In this document: positions 17,150 to 25,129 of the stretch, piece by piece
Numbering within the stretch: the first letter of the stretch is position 1
Layout: every line of letters begins with the position of its first letter
NCBI RefSeq assembly: GCF_003254625.1
Contig: NZ_QJRJ01000080.1
Location: 396,111 to 460,110, forward strand
Direction: 5' to 3'
DNA from: Flavobacterium ginsenosidimutans
GTDB taxonomy: Bacteria; Bacteroidota; Bacteroidia; Flavobacteriales; Flavobacteriaceae
Length of the DNA: 64,000 nucleotides
The notes under the pieces: generated by a model
The model's database searches: none
Seen by the model: only the letters and a program-made list of their open reading frames with translations
Told to the model about the DNA's origin: nothing
Translations under genes and position numbers: made by a program

Positions 17150-17170
17150 AACTATTCGATTACAATATTA

Positions 17171-17300
17171 TCGTAGAGGCGCACCGCAGTGCGTCTACAC
17201 AAAGATTGTCGATACAGATTTATTTACGTGACGTTAGACGCACTGCAGTGCGTCTCTACAATAAAAACTTTAAAGCTTTGTAACTTTGTAACTTTGAACC
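17171..17300 (+). repeat. Inverted repeat with palindromic GCACTGCAGTGC core
   Basis: Left arm 17171-17196 and right arm 17236-17261 are complementary at 23 of 26 bases. The right arm holds the perfect 18-base palindrome GACGCACTGCAGTGCGTC. A tail of TTTGTAACTTTG words (17276-17300) belongs to the CAAAGG family seen near 11650. This occupies most of the spacer before the sigma factor gene. Confidence 0.8.
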
Positions 17301-17382
17301 TAAAAAAATATTTTAATATTTTTTTTACCCCTCTCCCAACCTTTTTATCTTTTTATCTCTCTATACAAGAAAGACAACAATT

Positions 17383-17919
17383 GTGATAAACGAAACTCAA
17401 ATAGCAAACTGTAAAAAAATGCACCGTGACGCCCAGCGTCAAGTGTACGAATACATGGCGCCAAAGTTGTACCGCCTTTGCAAAAGATATTTAAAAAAGG
17501 AGGAGGAAATTGAAGAAGCTTTGGCTGATTCTTTCTTTACTATTTTCACCAAACTCGATCAGTTAAAAGAAGCGTATGCTTTTGAAGCTTGGGCTAGAAG
17601 AATAACTGTAAATCATTGTTTGGCGACAATTAGAAAAGCAACCAACTTTAATATGTATCTAGACGATGTAAAGCTGATTTCTCAGCCTTCTGTCGACGAA
17701 CTAAATACATTGGAAGAAGAAGATTTACTTAATTTATTAAACCACATTCCAGACGGCTGTAAAACTGTTTTTAACCTTTTTGTTATTGAAGGTTTCTCTC
17801 ATAAAGAAATAGCCGAAATGCTGAAGATTTCTGAAGGCACCTCAAAATCACAATTGAATGCCGCTAAAACCAAACTGAAAGAACTGGTTAATAAACTGTA
17901 TTATCAAAAAGCAAAATAG
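17383..17919 (+). CDS. ECF-type RNA polymerase sigma factor
   Basis: Protein of 178 residues. Sigma region 2 is QVYEYMAPKLYRLCKRYLKKEEEIEEALADSFFTIFTKLDQLKEAYAFEAWARRITVNHCL. Region 4 is LNLLNHIPDGCKTVFNLFVIEGFSHKEIAEMLKISEGTSKSQLNAAKTKLKEL with its helix-turn-helix. A GTG start is used; no ATG lies nearby. It is followed after two bases by a membrane anti-sigma-like gene and then a VWA protein gene, so it probably controls this operon and others. Confidence 0.93.
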   Translation: MINETQIANCKKMHRDAQRQVYEYMAPKLYRLCKRYLKKEEEIEEALADSFFTIFTKLDQLKEAYAFEAWARRITVNHCLATIRKATNFNMYLDDVKLISQPSVDELNTLEEEDLLNLLNHIPDGCKTVFNLFVIEGFSHKEIAEMLKISEGTSKSQLNAAKTKLKELVNKLYYQKAK

Positions 17920-17921
17920 TC

Positions 17922-18893
17922 ATGGACAATCAAGATAAATTATTCGATAAAATAAAAGAAGCTTCGCAAAAAGCCGAGTTTCAAGACTTTCCTGCAATGG
18001 AAAAAGTCTGGTCGCGCGTTGAAGAAAAACTGGACAAAAAAGAAGATAAAAAAACAATCGTTTTATGGAAAAAAATTGCGGTTGCTGCTTCTCTTCTATT
18101 ACTAATTTCACTAGGATATCAATTTTTACATTCAGATAAAGAAATTGCAACAGAAACAACAAAAGTAGTTTTTGACGAAAAAGTAAAAGAAAAACCTCAA
18201 AAACCAACTTCAAATGAAATTATAACTCCGCCTTCTGATTCTGAAATTGTTTCCAACGAAGAGGCTGTTAAAATTTTAGAAAATCAAACTAAAAATAAAG
18301 AACGAGTTGCTATTCAAGAACCAGCTGTTTCAAACACAGAACCTCTTTTGGACCTGCCAGCTGCAAATATTGCTTCTGAAGCTATAGTTTCTGCAAATGA
18401 ACCTTTAAAAGCTGAAGAGCAAAATGAAGAAGCTGACAATTATATTGCTTCTAAAAAAGATGCTCTAGCAGAAAAAAGTTATTCTGATACAAAAGAAAGA
18501 CAATCTGCAAAAGTTGCTTACGCTGCTGCACCTGCTCAAAAAGCTAAGAAAAGCACTCCTTTGATCGTTCTTAACGGAAATGCCATGGCGCATAGCGATG
18601 ATGCAAAAAGAGATAAAATGATACAGGCTGAAATACCAAATTTAGATCCTGAGAATGTTGATTCGCTAATGATTTTAGATGAACCTTTATATATCATTGA
18701 TGGCATTTATTATTCTGAAAATGATTTATTTGGCAAAAATCCAACAAGTCCATACGCGCCTTTAGATCGTCAAGAAATAAAAACGATAACTATTTTACAA
18801 GACCTTGAAGCCACCGAAAAATATGGCGAAAGAGGAAAAAAAGGAGTTGTAATTATAACTACAAAAAACGGAAAACCTACTCCGAAAAAATAA
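17922..18893 (+). CDS. Anti-sigma-factor-like membrane protein with C-terminal SusC plug-like segment
   Basis: Protein of 323 residues. Residues 1-45 are charged (possible sigma-binding part), 52-69 form one membrane helix (IAVAASLLLLISLGYQFL), and 70-210 are a low-complexity Glu/Ala/Lys-rich linker. Residues 213-316 look like the TonB-dependent receptor plug signature, apparently in two copies: PLIVLNGN...LDPENVDSLMIL (213-252) and PLYIIDG...LDRQEIKTITILQDLEATEKYG...GVVIITTK (255-315). It starts two bases after the sigma gene. The anti-sigma role is inferred from position and topology; no known anti-sigma domain is certain. In the predicted topology the plug part is periplasmic. Confidence 0.72.
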   Translation: MDNQDKLFDKIKEASQKAEFQDFPAMEKVWSRVEEKLDKKEDKKTIVLWKKIAVAASLLLLISLGYQFLHSDKEIATETTKVVFDEKVKEKPQKPTSNEIITPPSDSEIVSNEEAVKILENQTKNKERVAIQEPAVSNTEPLLDLPAANIASEAIVSANEPLKAEEQNEEADNYIASKKDALAEKSYSDTKERQSAKVAYAAAPAQKAKKSTPLIVLNGNAMAHSDDAKRDKMIQAEIPNLDPENVDSLMILDEPLYIIDGIYYSENDLFGKNPTSPYAPLDRQEIKTITILQDLEATEKYGERGKKGVVIITTKNGKPTPKK

Positions 18894-18898
18894 TCTCA

Positions 18899-18930
18899 AG
18901 CTTTGTCAAAGTCTGCAGCTTTGACAAAGC
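18899..18930 (+). repeat. Intra-operon hairpin (CTTTGTCAAAG family)
   Basis: GCTTTGTCAAAG and CTTTGACAAAGC form a perfect 12-base stem with a seven-base loop between the anti-sigma-like gene and the VWA gene. There is no T run, so it is more likely an mRNA processing or stabilising element than a terminator. A relative lies at 23261-23294. Confidence 0.75.
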
Positions 18931-18963
18931 AAAATCAAAACATTAATTCTAAAACTTATTATC

Positions 18964-21129
18964 ATGAAAAGTCTAAAACTTATTTCATCAGCTATTGCTA
19001 TGCTTATATGTTTCGTAACCATGGCACAAGAAAGAACAATTACTGGAACAGTTACTGATGAATCTCAAACACCTCTTCCAGGCGTTCAAATCATTATTAA
19101 AGGCACTAAAAAGTATTCCCAAACTGATTTTGATGGAAAATATTCTATTCAAGCTCAAAAAGGAGATGCTCTTGTTTTTAGCTACGTCGGTTTGGATACT
19201 CAAACCTTTTATATACAATCGTCAAATATTATCAATGTTGTACTAAAAAGTAGTCATGCTGAATTACAAGAAGTTGTAGTTGTGGGGTACGGAACAAGCG
19301 ACGTTGAATATGAAGATCGAAGTTATGCTCGAGCTGAAAGAAGAAAAGAAAAAAAAGAAGCTAAACAGGCGCTGCAAGGAAAAGTTGCAGGAGTTCAAGT
19401 TCAAAATAATATTGGATATGCTGCAAGTCCAAGCCCTACGATTGCAATTCGCGGTACTGCATCAATTTCTCCTAAAAACGAACCAATGTATATTGTTGAT
19501 GGAGTTAAGATGAAAGCCAATCAAATGTCAAAAATTAATCCGAATGATATTGATAATGTTTCGGTTTTAAAAGATCAAGCTGCGACTTCAATTTATGGCA
19601 ATAAAGCATCTAATGGCGTTGTAGTAATTTCAACCAAAAATGAAATCTATAAAAACCTTTCAGAAAAAGAATTGGATAAAAAATTAAATATTATGCCAAT
19701 TCCGACTGAACCAACTCAGGAAGATTACGATTCTTTTGTCGAAAATGCTTTTGAAAGTCCAAAAACAGCACCGCTTTCTACTTTTTCCATAGATGTCGAT
19801 AATGCTTCTTATACCAATATCAGACGATTTTTAAACAACGGACAGCAAGTTCCAAAAGACGCCGTTCGTGTTGAAGAAATGGTTAATTTCTTTAAATATA
19901 CTTATCCGCAGCCAAAAAACGAGCATCCGTTTTCAATCAATACTGAAGTAAGCGATTCTCCTTGGAATTCAAAAAACAAAATCTTGAAAATTGGTTTACA
20001 AGGAAAAAATATTCCAACTGAAGATTTACCTGCTTCAAACCTTGTTTTCTTAATTGATGTTTCTGGATCTATGGATGACATGAACAAATTGCCTTTACTA
20101 AAACAATCGCTGAAAATTTTGGTTGACGAATTAAGATCAAAAGATAAAGTGGCAATTGTGGTTTACGCTGGCGCAGCAGGATTGGTTTTACCTCCAACTT
20201 CTGGCAATGAGAAAAAAACAATTATTAATGCATTAGACAATTTGCAAGCCGGAGGAAGTACAGCTGGCGGAGCAGGAATTGAACTGGCCTATAAAATTGC
20301 TGCTGAAAATTTCATTAAAAGCGGAAACAATAGAGTAATCTTGGCTACTGACGGAGATTTCAACGTTGGAAGTTCTTCTAATTCTGATATGGAAAAACTA
20401 ATTGAAGAAAAAAGAAAAACAGGCGTTTTCTTGACTTGTTTAGGTTATGGAATGGGAAATTACAAAGACAGCAAAATGGAAATCTTGGCCGATAAAGGAA
20501 ACGGAAATTATGCGTATATCGATAATATTCAAGAAGCAAATCGATTTTTAGGAAAAGAATTCAAAGGTTCGATGTTTGCTATCGCGAAAGATGTAAAAAT
20601 CCAAATCGAATTTAATCCGAAGCAAGTTCAGTCTTATCGATTAATTGGTTATGAAAACAGAAAATTGCGTCCAGAAGATTTTAAAAATGATGCCATTGAT
20701 GCTGGAGAATTAGGAAGTAATCATACCGTTACGGCTTTATACGAAATTATTCCAACTGGCATAAAAAGCGATTATTTAGCCGAACAACCAGATGATTTAA
20801 AATACACTAAAACAGAAACTAGCTCAAATAATTATAGCAACGAATTGGCAACAATTAAATTCCGTTACAAAAAACCTGATGGCGATAAAAGTATCGAAAT
20901 GGTTCAGATAATCGAAAATAAATCGGTTGGTTTAGAAAAAGCGAGTGATGATATGAAATTTAGTTCTGCCGTAGCTTGGTTCGGATTGAAATTAAGAGAT
21001 TCAAAATTAATCGCTGACAAATCTTCTAAAGAAATTATAAAATTAGCGAAGCAAGGAAATTCAAACGATGCTGAAGGTTACAAAGCTGAGTTTATCCGTT
21101 TGGTTGAAACTTCTAAACACTATAATTAA
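18964..21129 (+). CDS. VWA-domain protein with CarboxypepD_reg-like and SusC plug domains
   Basis: Protein of 721 residues with a signal peptide (1-21). Residues 24-95 form a CarboxypepD_reg-like domain (ITGTVTDESQTPLPGVQIIIKGT, as in SusC proteins). Residues 102-225 form a TonB-receptor plug (LQEVVVVGYG...PMYIVDGV...INPNDIDNVSVLKD...GVVVISTK). The 22-strand barrel is replaced by a YfbK-like region: N-terminal von Willebrand segment (about 245-320), VWA domain with MIDAS D365-V-S-G-S369 and TDGDFNVG, and a C-terminal DUF3520-like part. It may be exported and bind a partner by its metal site. Third gene of the sigma operon. Function unknown. Confidence 0.88.
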   Translation: MKSLKLISSAIAMLICFVTMAQERTITGTVTDESQTPLPGVQIIIKGTKKYSQTDFDGKYSIQAQKGDALVFSYVGLDTQTFYIQSSNIINVVLKSSHAELQEVVVVGYGTSDVEYEDRSYARAERRKEKKEAKQALQGKVAGVQVQNNIGYAASPSPTIAIRGTASISPKNEPMYIVDGVKMKANQMSKINPNDIDNVSVLKDQAATSIYGNKASNGVVVISTKNEIYKNLSEKELDKKLNIMPIPTEPTQEDYDSFVENAFESPKTAPLSTFSIDVDNASYTNIRRFLNNGQQVPKDAVRVEEMVNFFKYTYPQPKNEHPFSINTEVSDSPWNSKNKILKIGLQGKNIPTEDLPASNLVFLIDVSGSMDDMNKLPLLKQSLKILVDELRSKDKVAIVVYAGAAGLVLPPTSGNEKKTIINALDNLQAGGSTAGGAGIELAYKIAAENFIKSGNNRVILATDGDFNVGSSSNSDMEKLIEEKRKTGVFLTCLGYGMGNYKDSKMEILADKGNGNYAYIDNIQEANRFLGKEFKGSMFAIAKDVKIQIEFNPKQVQSYRLIGYENRKLRPEDFKNDAIDAGELGSNHTVTALYEIIPTGIKSDYLAEQPDDLKYTKTETSSNNYSNELATIKFRYKKPDGDKSIEMVQIIENKSVGLEKASDDMKFSSAVAWFGLKLRDSKLIADKSSKEIIKLAKQGNSNDAEGYKAEFIRLVETSKHYN

Positions 21130-21141
21130 TAAATATTGTAT

Positions 21142-21149
21142 TACATTTG
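21142..21149 (+). promoter_or_regulatory. Predicted promoter -7 box
   Basis: TACATTTG matches TAnnTTTG and lies 34 bases before the ATG of the LURP-one-like gene, which suggests independent transcription from the sigma operon. Confidence 0.45.
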
Positions 21150-21182
21150 CGGCTTTATTTTTAAAACTTATTTTACACACGT

Positions 21183-21770
21183 ATGAATCCTATTTTAAGC
21201 CAAAATCTATTTTTAGTAAAAGAACACGTTGGAATGTTCAAAGCCGCAAACAATTACGACATCTACGATCCAGAAACCAACCAAATCATAATGAACTGCC
21301 GAGAAAACAATCTTGGTTTTTTCACAAAAGTTTTCCGTTTTACAGATTACAAAAGAGCAACTCCGTTTAATGTTGAAATTACAACTGCTTCAGGCGAAAA
21401 GTTAATTACTGTAAGAAGAGGTGTTGCCATCTTTAGATCGACTGTTGAAGTTTTGGACGAAAAAGATCGTTTGGTTGGGACTTTCAAACAAAAATTCTTT
21501 TCGATTGGAGGAAAGTTTGACATCTTGGACAAAAATGAAAAACCAGTTGCAACACTTCAAGGAAAATGGACAGGCTGGGATTTTAAATTCTCTCACGAAA
21601 ACAAACAATTGGCTCAAGTAAGCAAAAAATGGGCAGGTTTAGGAAAAGAGTTTTTTACAAGTGCAGACAATTATGTACTTCAAATTGAAGATACTGTTGC
21701 AGCTGATAGTCCGTTGAGACAGTTAATCTTAGGAGCCGTAATGTGTATTGACATGGTTCTGAAAGAATAA
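21183..21770 (+). CDS. LURP-one-related / phospholipid scramblase-related protein
   Basis: Protein of 195 residues. The alternating strand pattern and phrases such as YDIYDPETNQIIMNCREN, TVRRGVAIFRSTVEVLDEKDRLVGTFKQKFFSIGGKFDILDKNEKPVATLQGKWTGWDFKF fit the tubby-like 12-strand barrel of the LOR/scramblase superfamily. No signal peptide is visible. The role in bacteria is unknown; lipid binding or membrane association is a guess from the family. Confidence 0.8.
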   Translation: MNPILSQNLFLVKEHVGMFKAANNYDIYDPETNQIIMNCRENNLGFFTKVFRFTDYKRATPFNVEITTASGEKLITVRRGVAIFRSTVEVLDEKDRLVGTFKQKFFSIGGKFDILDKNEKPVATLQGKWTGWDFKFSHENKQLAQVSKKWAGLGKEFFTSADNYVLQIEDTVAADSPLRQLILGAVMCIDMVLKE

Positions 21771-21806
21771 TCGAAAGCTGTTAAACTTAGATTAAGAATA
21801 CTTTTT

Positions 21807-21862
21807 AAAGCATCATTTTAGTTTTCAAAAGCTTATTTTTGTAAGACTTAAAATGATGCTTT
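21807..21862 (+). promoter_or_regulatory. Inverted repeat enclosing a -7 box upstream of the SDR gene
   Basis: AAAGCATCATTTTA (21807-21820) and TAAAATGATGCTTT (21849-21862) are a perfect 14-base inverted repeat. The -7 box TATTTTTG (21834-21841) lies in the loop. It could be a terminator of the previous gene, an operator, or both. Confidence 0.55.
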
Positions 21863-21884
21863 CTACATTTCTAAAAACACAATC

Positions 21885-22601
21885 ATGACCGACTTAAAAA
21901 ATAAAAATGCCTTTATTACAGGCGCAGGAAAAGGAATTGGAAAAGCTGTGGCAATTGCCTTGGCTAAAGAAGGTGTAAACCTGATTTTGGTTTCAAGAAC
22001 TCAAAAAGACGTAGAACAATTAGCTGACGAAGCTTCCAATTTAGGTGTGAAAGCTTTGGCTTTAACAGCAGATGTTTCTGACATAAATTCTATTAATAAA
22101 GCTGTAGAAAAAGCTTTGGCTGAATTTAAACACATCGATATTTTAATCAATAGCGCCGGAATTGCTTCTTTTGGAAAATTCTTAGAATTAGAACCAGAAG
22201 CTTGGGAAAGAATTATTCAAGTGAATTTAATGGGAACGTATTTCACAACTCGTGCGATTATCCCAAATATGATCGAAAGACAAACTGGAGATATTATTAA
22301 TATTTCGTCAACTGCTGGATTAAACGGAAATGCTTTGACAAGTGCTTACAGCGCATCTAAATTTGCTGTTTTAGGTTTAACCGATTCTTTGATGCAGGAA
22401 ATGAGAAAACACAATATTCGTGTTACAGCTTTAACGCCAAGTACAGTTGCAACTGATATGGCAAAAGACTTAAACCTGACTGACGGAAACCCAGAAAAAG
22501 TAATGCAGTCTGAAGATATGGCAGACTTAATTATCGCACAGTTAAAATTAAACCGAAGAGTATTTATTAAAAATAGCAGTATTTGGTCTACTAACCCATA
22601 A
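21885..22601 (+). CDS. Short-chain dehydrogenase/reductase (3-oxoacyl-ACP reductase-like)
   Basis: Protein of 238 residues of the classical SDR family. The cofactor motif TGAGKGIGKA is near the N-terminus, NSAG near residue 90, and the catalytic Ser-Tyr-Lys set is in ISSTAGLNGNALTSAYSASK. The similarity to FabG is general; many paralogues act on other carbonyls, so the substrate is not certain. There is no acyl carrier protein gene nearby, which argues against the main fatty-acid FabG. Confidence 0.9.
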   Translation: MTDLKNKNAFITGAGKGIGKAVAIALAKEGVNLILVSRTQKDVEQLADEASNLGVKALALTADVSDINSINKAVEKALAEFKHIDILINSAGIASFGKFLELEPEAWERIIQVNLMGTYFTTRAIIPNMIERQTGDIINISSTAGLNGNALTSAYSASKFAVLGLTDSLMQEMRKHNIRVTALTPSTVATDMAKDLNLTDGNPEKVMQSEDMADLIIAQLKLNRRVFIKNSSIWSTNP

Positions 22602-22620
22602 AACTAAATCCCAAATTTTT

Positions 22621-22666
22621 AAAATTCCAAATTCCAAATATCGTATGAATTGGAATTTGGAATTTT
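22621..22666 (+). repeat. Inverted repeat of ATTCCAA words
   Basis: Arms 22621-22637 (AAAATTCCAAATTCCAA) and 22650-22666 are perfect 17-base complements with a 12-base loop, in the 89-base spacer after the SDR gene. Confidence 0.85.
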
Positions 22667-22690
22667 CATATTGAAATTTTAAAAAAATAT

Positions 22691-23200
22691 ATGATGGAAC
22701 AATATTTAAGACAATTAGTCGAAATAGAATTTCAGGATAAAAAAGAAATCTTCAGCGGATTTTTAATTGATTATTCTGATGAATGGATTTTACTTCGAAA
22801 TAATCCTGTAGATTTTGTTTTGGATGGTTTTGTTATTCTTAGAAATAAAAATATTGAAGCTGTAAATCGAGATCATGATTTGGCTTTTACAGAAAAAGTA
22901 ATTCGTTTAAAAGGCTTAAAAATTAATTCTGATGATATTATCCCGATTAAAGATTTAGCTTCAATTATAAGTTATGTTTCTAAGAAGTACGGAATTTTCC
23001 AGATCTCCAAAAAATCATCTAAATCTGCTTATCTAGGAAAATTAATAAAATTGAATAACGAAGAATTGACAATTGATTTTCTAGACACGCGCGGTCAATT
23101 TGGAGGAGAATTAGCTTTTAATCCAGAAAAAATTAGAGTTATAGAATTTGATACGGATTATATTAATTCTTTGAAATTGATTGTTCAGGATAATGAATAA
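22691..23200 (+). CDS. Conserved hypothetical protein
   Basis: Protein of 169 residues; I do not recognise a characterised family. It is soluble, has no signal peptide, and is mainly beta with two similar halves: LVEIEFQDKKEIFSGFLIDYSDEWILLRNNPVDFVLDGFVILRNKNI and YLGKLIKLNNEELTIDFLDTRGQFGGELAFNPEKIRVIEFDTDYINSLKLI. Each resembles a small Sm-like or SH3-like barrel ending in a helix. A start at either of two adjacent ATG codons is possible. A strong terminator follows. Confidence 0.75.
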   Translation: MMEQYLRQLVEIEFQDKKEIFSGFLIDYSDEWILLRNNPVDFVLDGFVILRNKNIEAVNRDHDLAFTEKVIRLKGLKINSDDIIPIKDLASIISYVSKKYGIFQISKKSSKSAYLGKLIKLNNEELTIDFLDTRGQFGGELAFNPEKIRVIEFDTDYINSLKLIVQDNE

Positions 23201-23213
23201 TTCTAAAAAACAG

Positions 23214-23247
23214 AAAAAGCCCTTTTTTGCTCAAAAAGGGCTTTTTT
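23214..23247 (+). terminator. Rho-independent terminator
   Basis: Stem AAAAAGCCCTTTTT with complement AAAAAGGGCTTTTT and a five-base loop, shortly after the stop at 23200. Confidence 0.88.
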
Positions 23248-23260
23248 ATTCGTTATGTAT

Positions 23261-23294
23261 AAACTTTGTCAAAGTTTGAAACTTTGACAAAGTT
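23261..23294 (+). repeat. CTTTGTCAAAG-family inverted repeat
   Basis: AACTTTGTCAAAGTT is followed by its near copy AACTTTGACAAAGTT, forming a hairpin. Same wording as 18899-18930. It lies at the convergent junction before mtaB. Confidence 0.7.
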
Positions 23295-23307
23295 CTTAAA
23301 TCATTAA

Positions 23308-24642
23308 TTAAACTTCCGCCAATTTATTCAAAAACTCCAAACGAACACTTCCGTCTTCATCGATTTTTGTTAGGTTAATTTCTTGCAAAGTATTTACCAA
23401 TTCAGGATTCCAAGGTGTTTTTACTTTTACGTAGTTTTCAGTAAATCCGTGAATGTAACCTTCTTTATTTTCTCCTTCAAAAAGAACTGTTCTGTTTGTT
23501 CCTAATTGACTTTCATAAAAAGCACGGCGTTTTTTAACCGATAAACCACGAAGCATTTTACTTCTTTTTGCTCTTACATTCGAAGGAACAACGCCTTCCA
23601 TATCAACCGCTTCTGTATTGTCTCTTTCTGAATACGTAAAAACGTGTAAATAAGAAATGTCTAGATCATTTAAAAAATGATATGTTTCTAAGAAATGTTC
23701 ATCTGTTTCTCCAGGGAACCCAACAATTACGTCAACACCAATACAAGCATGAGGCATTACTTCGCGAATTTTATTGACACGATCAATATAAACTTCACGC
23801 AAATAACGACGCTTCATTAATTTCAAAATATCGTTGCTTCCAGATTGTAGCGGAATATGAAAATGCGGTACAAAAGTGCGGCTTTTAGAAACGAATTCTA
23901 TAGTTTCATTTTTCAATAAATTTGGTTCAATCGAAGAAATTCTTAAACGTTCAATTCCTTCCACTTTGTCTAAAGCCTGAACTAAATCTAAAAAAGTATG
24001 TTCGTGTTTTTTGTTTCCAAACTCCCCTTTTCCATAATCTCCGATATTTACACCAGTTAAAACAATCTCACGAATATTTTGAGCTGAAATTTCTTTGGCA
24101 TTTTTCAATACATTTTCTAAAGCATCACTTCTAGAAATTCCTCTTGCTAAAGGAATTGTGCAATAGGTACATTTATAATCGCATCCGTCTTGAACTTTCA
24201 AAAATGCTCTTGTACGATCTCCAATAGAATAACTTCCAACATAAAAATCGGCTTCAGCAATTTCACATGAGTGAACTTCGCCCATATCGTTTTTGCTCAA
24301 ATCATGAATATAGTCCGTGATTTTGAATTTTTCTGTAGCTCCCAAAACCAAATCAACTCCATCAACCGCAGCTAATTCTTCTGGTTTCAATTGTGCATAA
24401 CAGCCAACAGCAGCAACAAAAGCTTTTTCGTTCAGCTTCATTGCTTTTCTTACTACTTGCTTAAACTGCTTATCTGCATTTTCTGTTACAGAGCAAGTAT
24501 TAATGACATAAATATCTGCTATTTCTTCAAAATCGACACGGTCAAAACCTTCGTCATTAAAATTTCTGGCAATTGTAGAAGTCTCTGAAAAATTCAGTTT
24601 ACAACCCAGCGTATAAAAGGCAACTTTTTTTCTATTTTCCAT
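23308..24642 (-). CDS. mtaB: tRNA (N6-threonylcarbamoyladenosine(37)-C2)-methylthiotransferase
   Basis: Protein of 444 residues. The N-terminal UPF0004 domain (VAFYTLGCKLNFSETSTIARNF, VINTCSVTENADKQ, VGCYAQ) binds the second Fe-S cluster. The radical-SAM domain has CDYKCTYCTIPLARG (CxxxCxxC). A C-terminal TRAM domain follows (LFEGENKEGYIHGFTENYVKVKTPW). The TLGCKxN start is typical of MtaB and separates it from MiaB and RimO. It adds a methylthio group to t6A37 of tRNAs reading ANN codons. Confidence 0.95.
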   Translation of the reverse strand: MENRKKVAFYTLGCKLNFSETSTIARNFNDEGFDRVDFEEIADIYVINTCSVTENADKQFKQVVRKAMKLNEKAFVAAVGCYAQLKPEELAAVDGVDLVLGATEKFKITDYIHDLSKNDMGEVHSCEIAEADFYVGSYSIGDRTRAFLKVQDGCDYKCTYCTIPLARGISRSDALENVLKNAKEISAQNIREIVLTGVNIGDYGKGEFGNKKHEHTFLDLVQALDKVEGIERLRISSIEPNLLKNETIEFVSKSRTFVPHFHIPLQSGSNDILKLMKRRYLREVYIDRVNKIREVMPHACIGVDVIVGFPGETDEHFLETYHFLNDLDISYLHVFTYSERDNTEAVDMEGVVPSNVRAKRSKMLRGLSVKKRRAFYESQLGTNRTVLFEGENKEGYIHGFTENYVKVKTPWNPELVNTLQEINLTKIDEDGSVRLEFLNKLAEV

Positions 24643-24688
24643 AATCTGTCTTAAATTAATGAAATCGTTGTCAAAAAATTTAAGGCTG

Positions 24689-24696
24689 CAAATTTA
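24689..24696 (-). promoter_or_regulatory. Predicted mtaB promoter -7 box
   Basis: TAAATTTG on the minus strand, 46 bases before the mtaB ATG; possible -33 TTG positions lie farther upstream. Confidence 0.45.
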
Positions 24697-24935
24697 CAAA
24701 CAATATTTCTCAAAAGAAAGCAATTAAGACACTTCGAATCAATAATTTGCGCCAATGTTAATTTAGGAACATTTTATTTAAAATTTTTTCATTTTATTTT
24801 TTGAAAAAATCGAGACCATTAAAACAGATTTTTTTAACATTTCGATAAGAATAAAATGACAAAATAATCGATTAAGCGCAAATTTTACCGATTAAGTGCA
24901 CTTTTTTCGGTTTTAAATTCAAAATTTCTTACATT

Positions 24936-24943
24936 TACTTTTG
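24936..24943 (+). promoter_or_regulatory. Predicted promoter -7 box with long leader
   Basis: TACTTTTG matches TAnnTTTG. The next large gene starts at 25130, which would give a leader of about 180 bases. Confidence 0.4.
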
Positions 24944-25129
24944 TTATGAAACAGGTCAAAAATAAATTCATATTTGAGAATTTTAATACGTTTTAATTAA
25001 TTTAATAATAATTCGAGCATAACAATTTTGAATTCTACTCGTTATGTTGTTGTTTTGTGTTACAAAATGAAATGGGAAAGCCGAAAACCAAAGAGAGTAG
25101 GCAAAATTAAAATACAAATACCACGCTTT

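Larger units (their letters stand above)
24643..25129 (+). other. Intergenic region of 487 bases
   Basis: Very AT-rich. It contains the predicted mtaB promoter on the minus strand and TACTTTTG on the plus strand. A 16-codon ORF (24946-24996) follows the latter box and may be a chance frame. No RNA gene, repeat or conserved protein is recognised. Confidence 0.6.

Noticed and set aside
24946..24996. Short ORF of 16 codons after a promoter box
   Set aside because: Too short and without conserved features; could be chance in AT-rich DNA.
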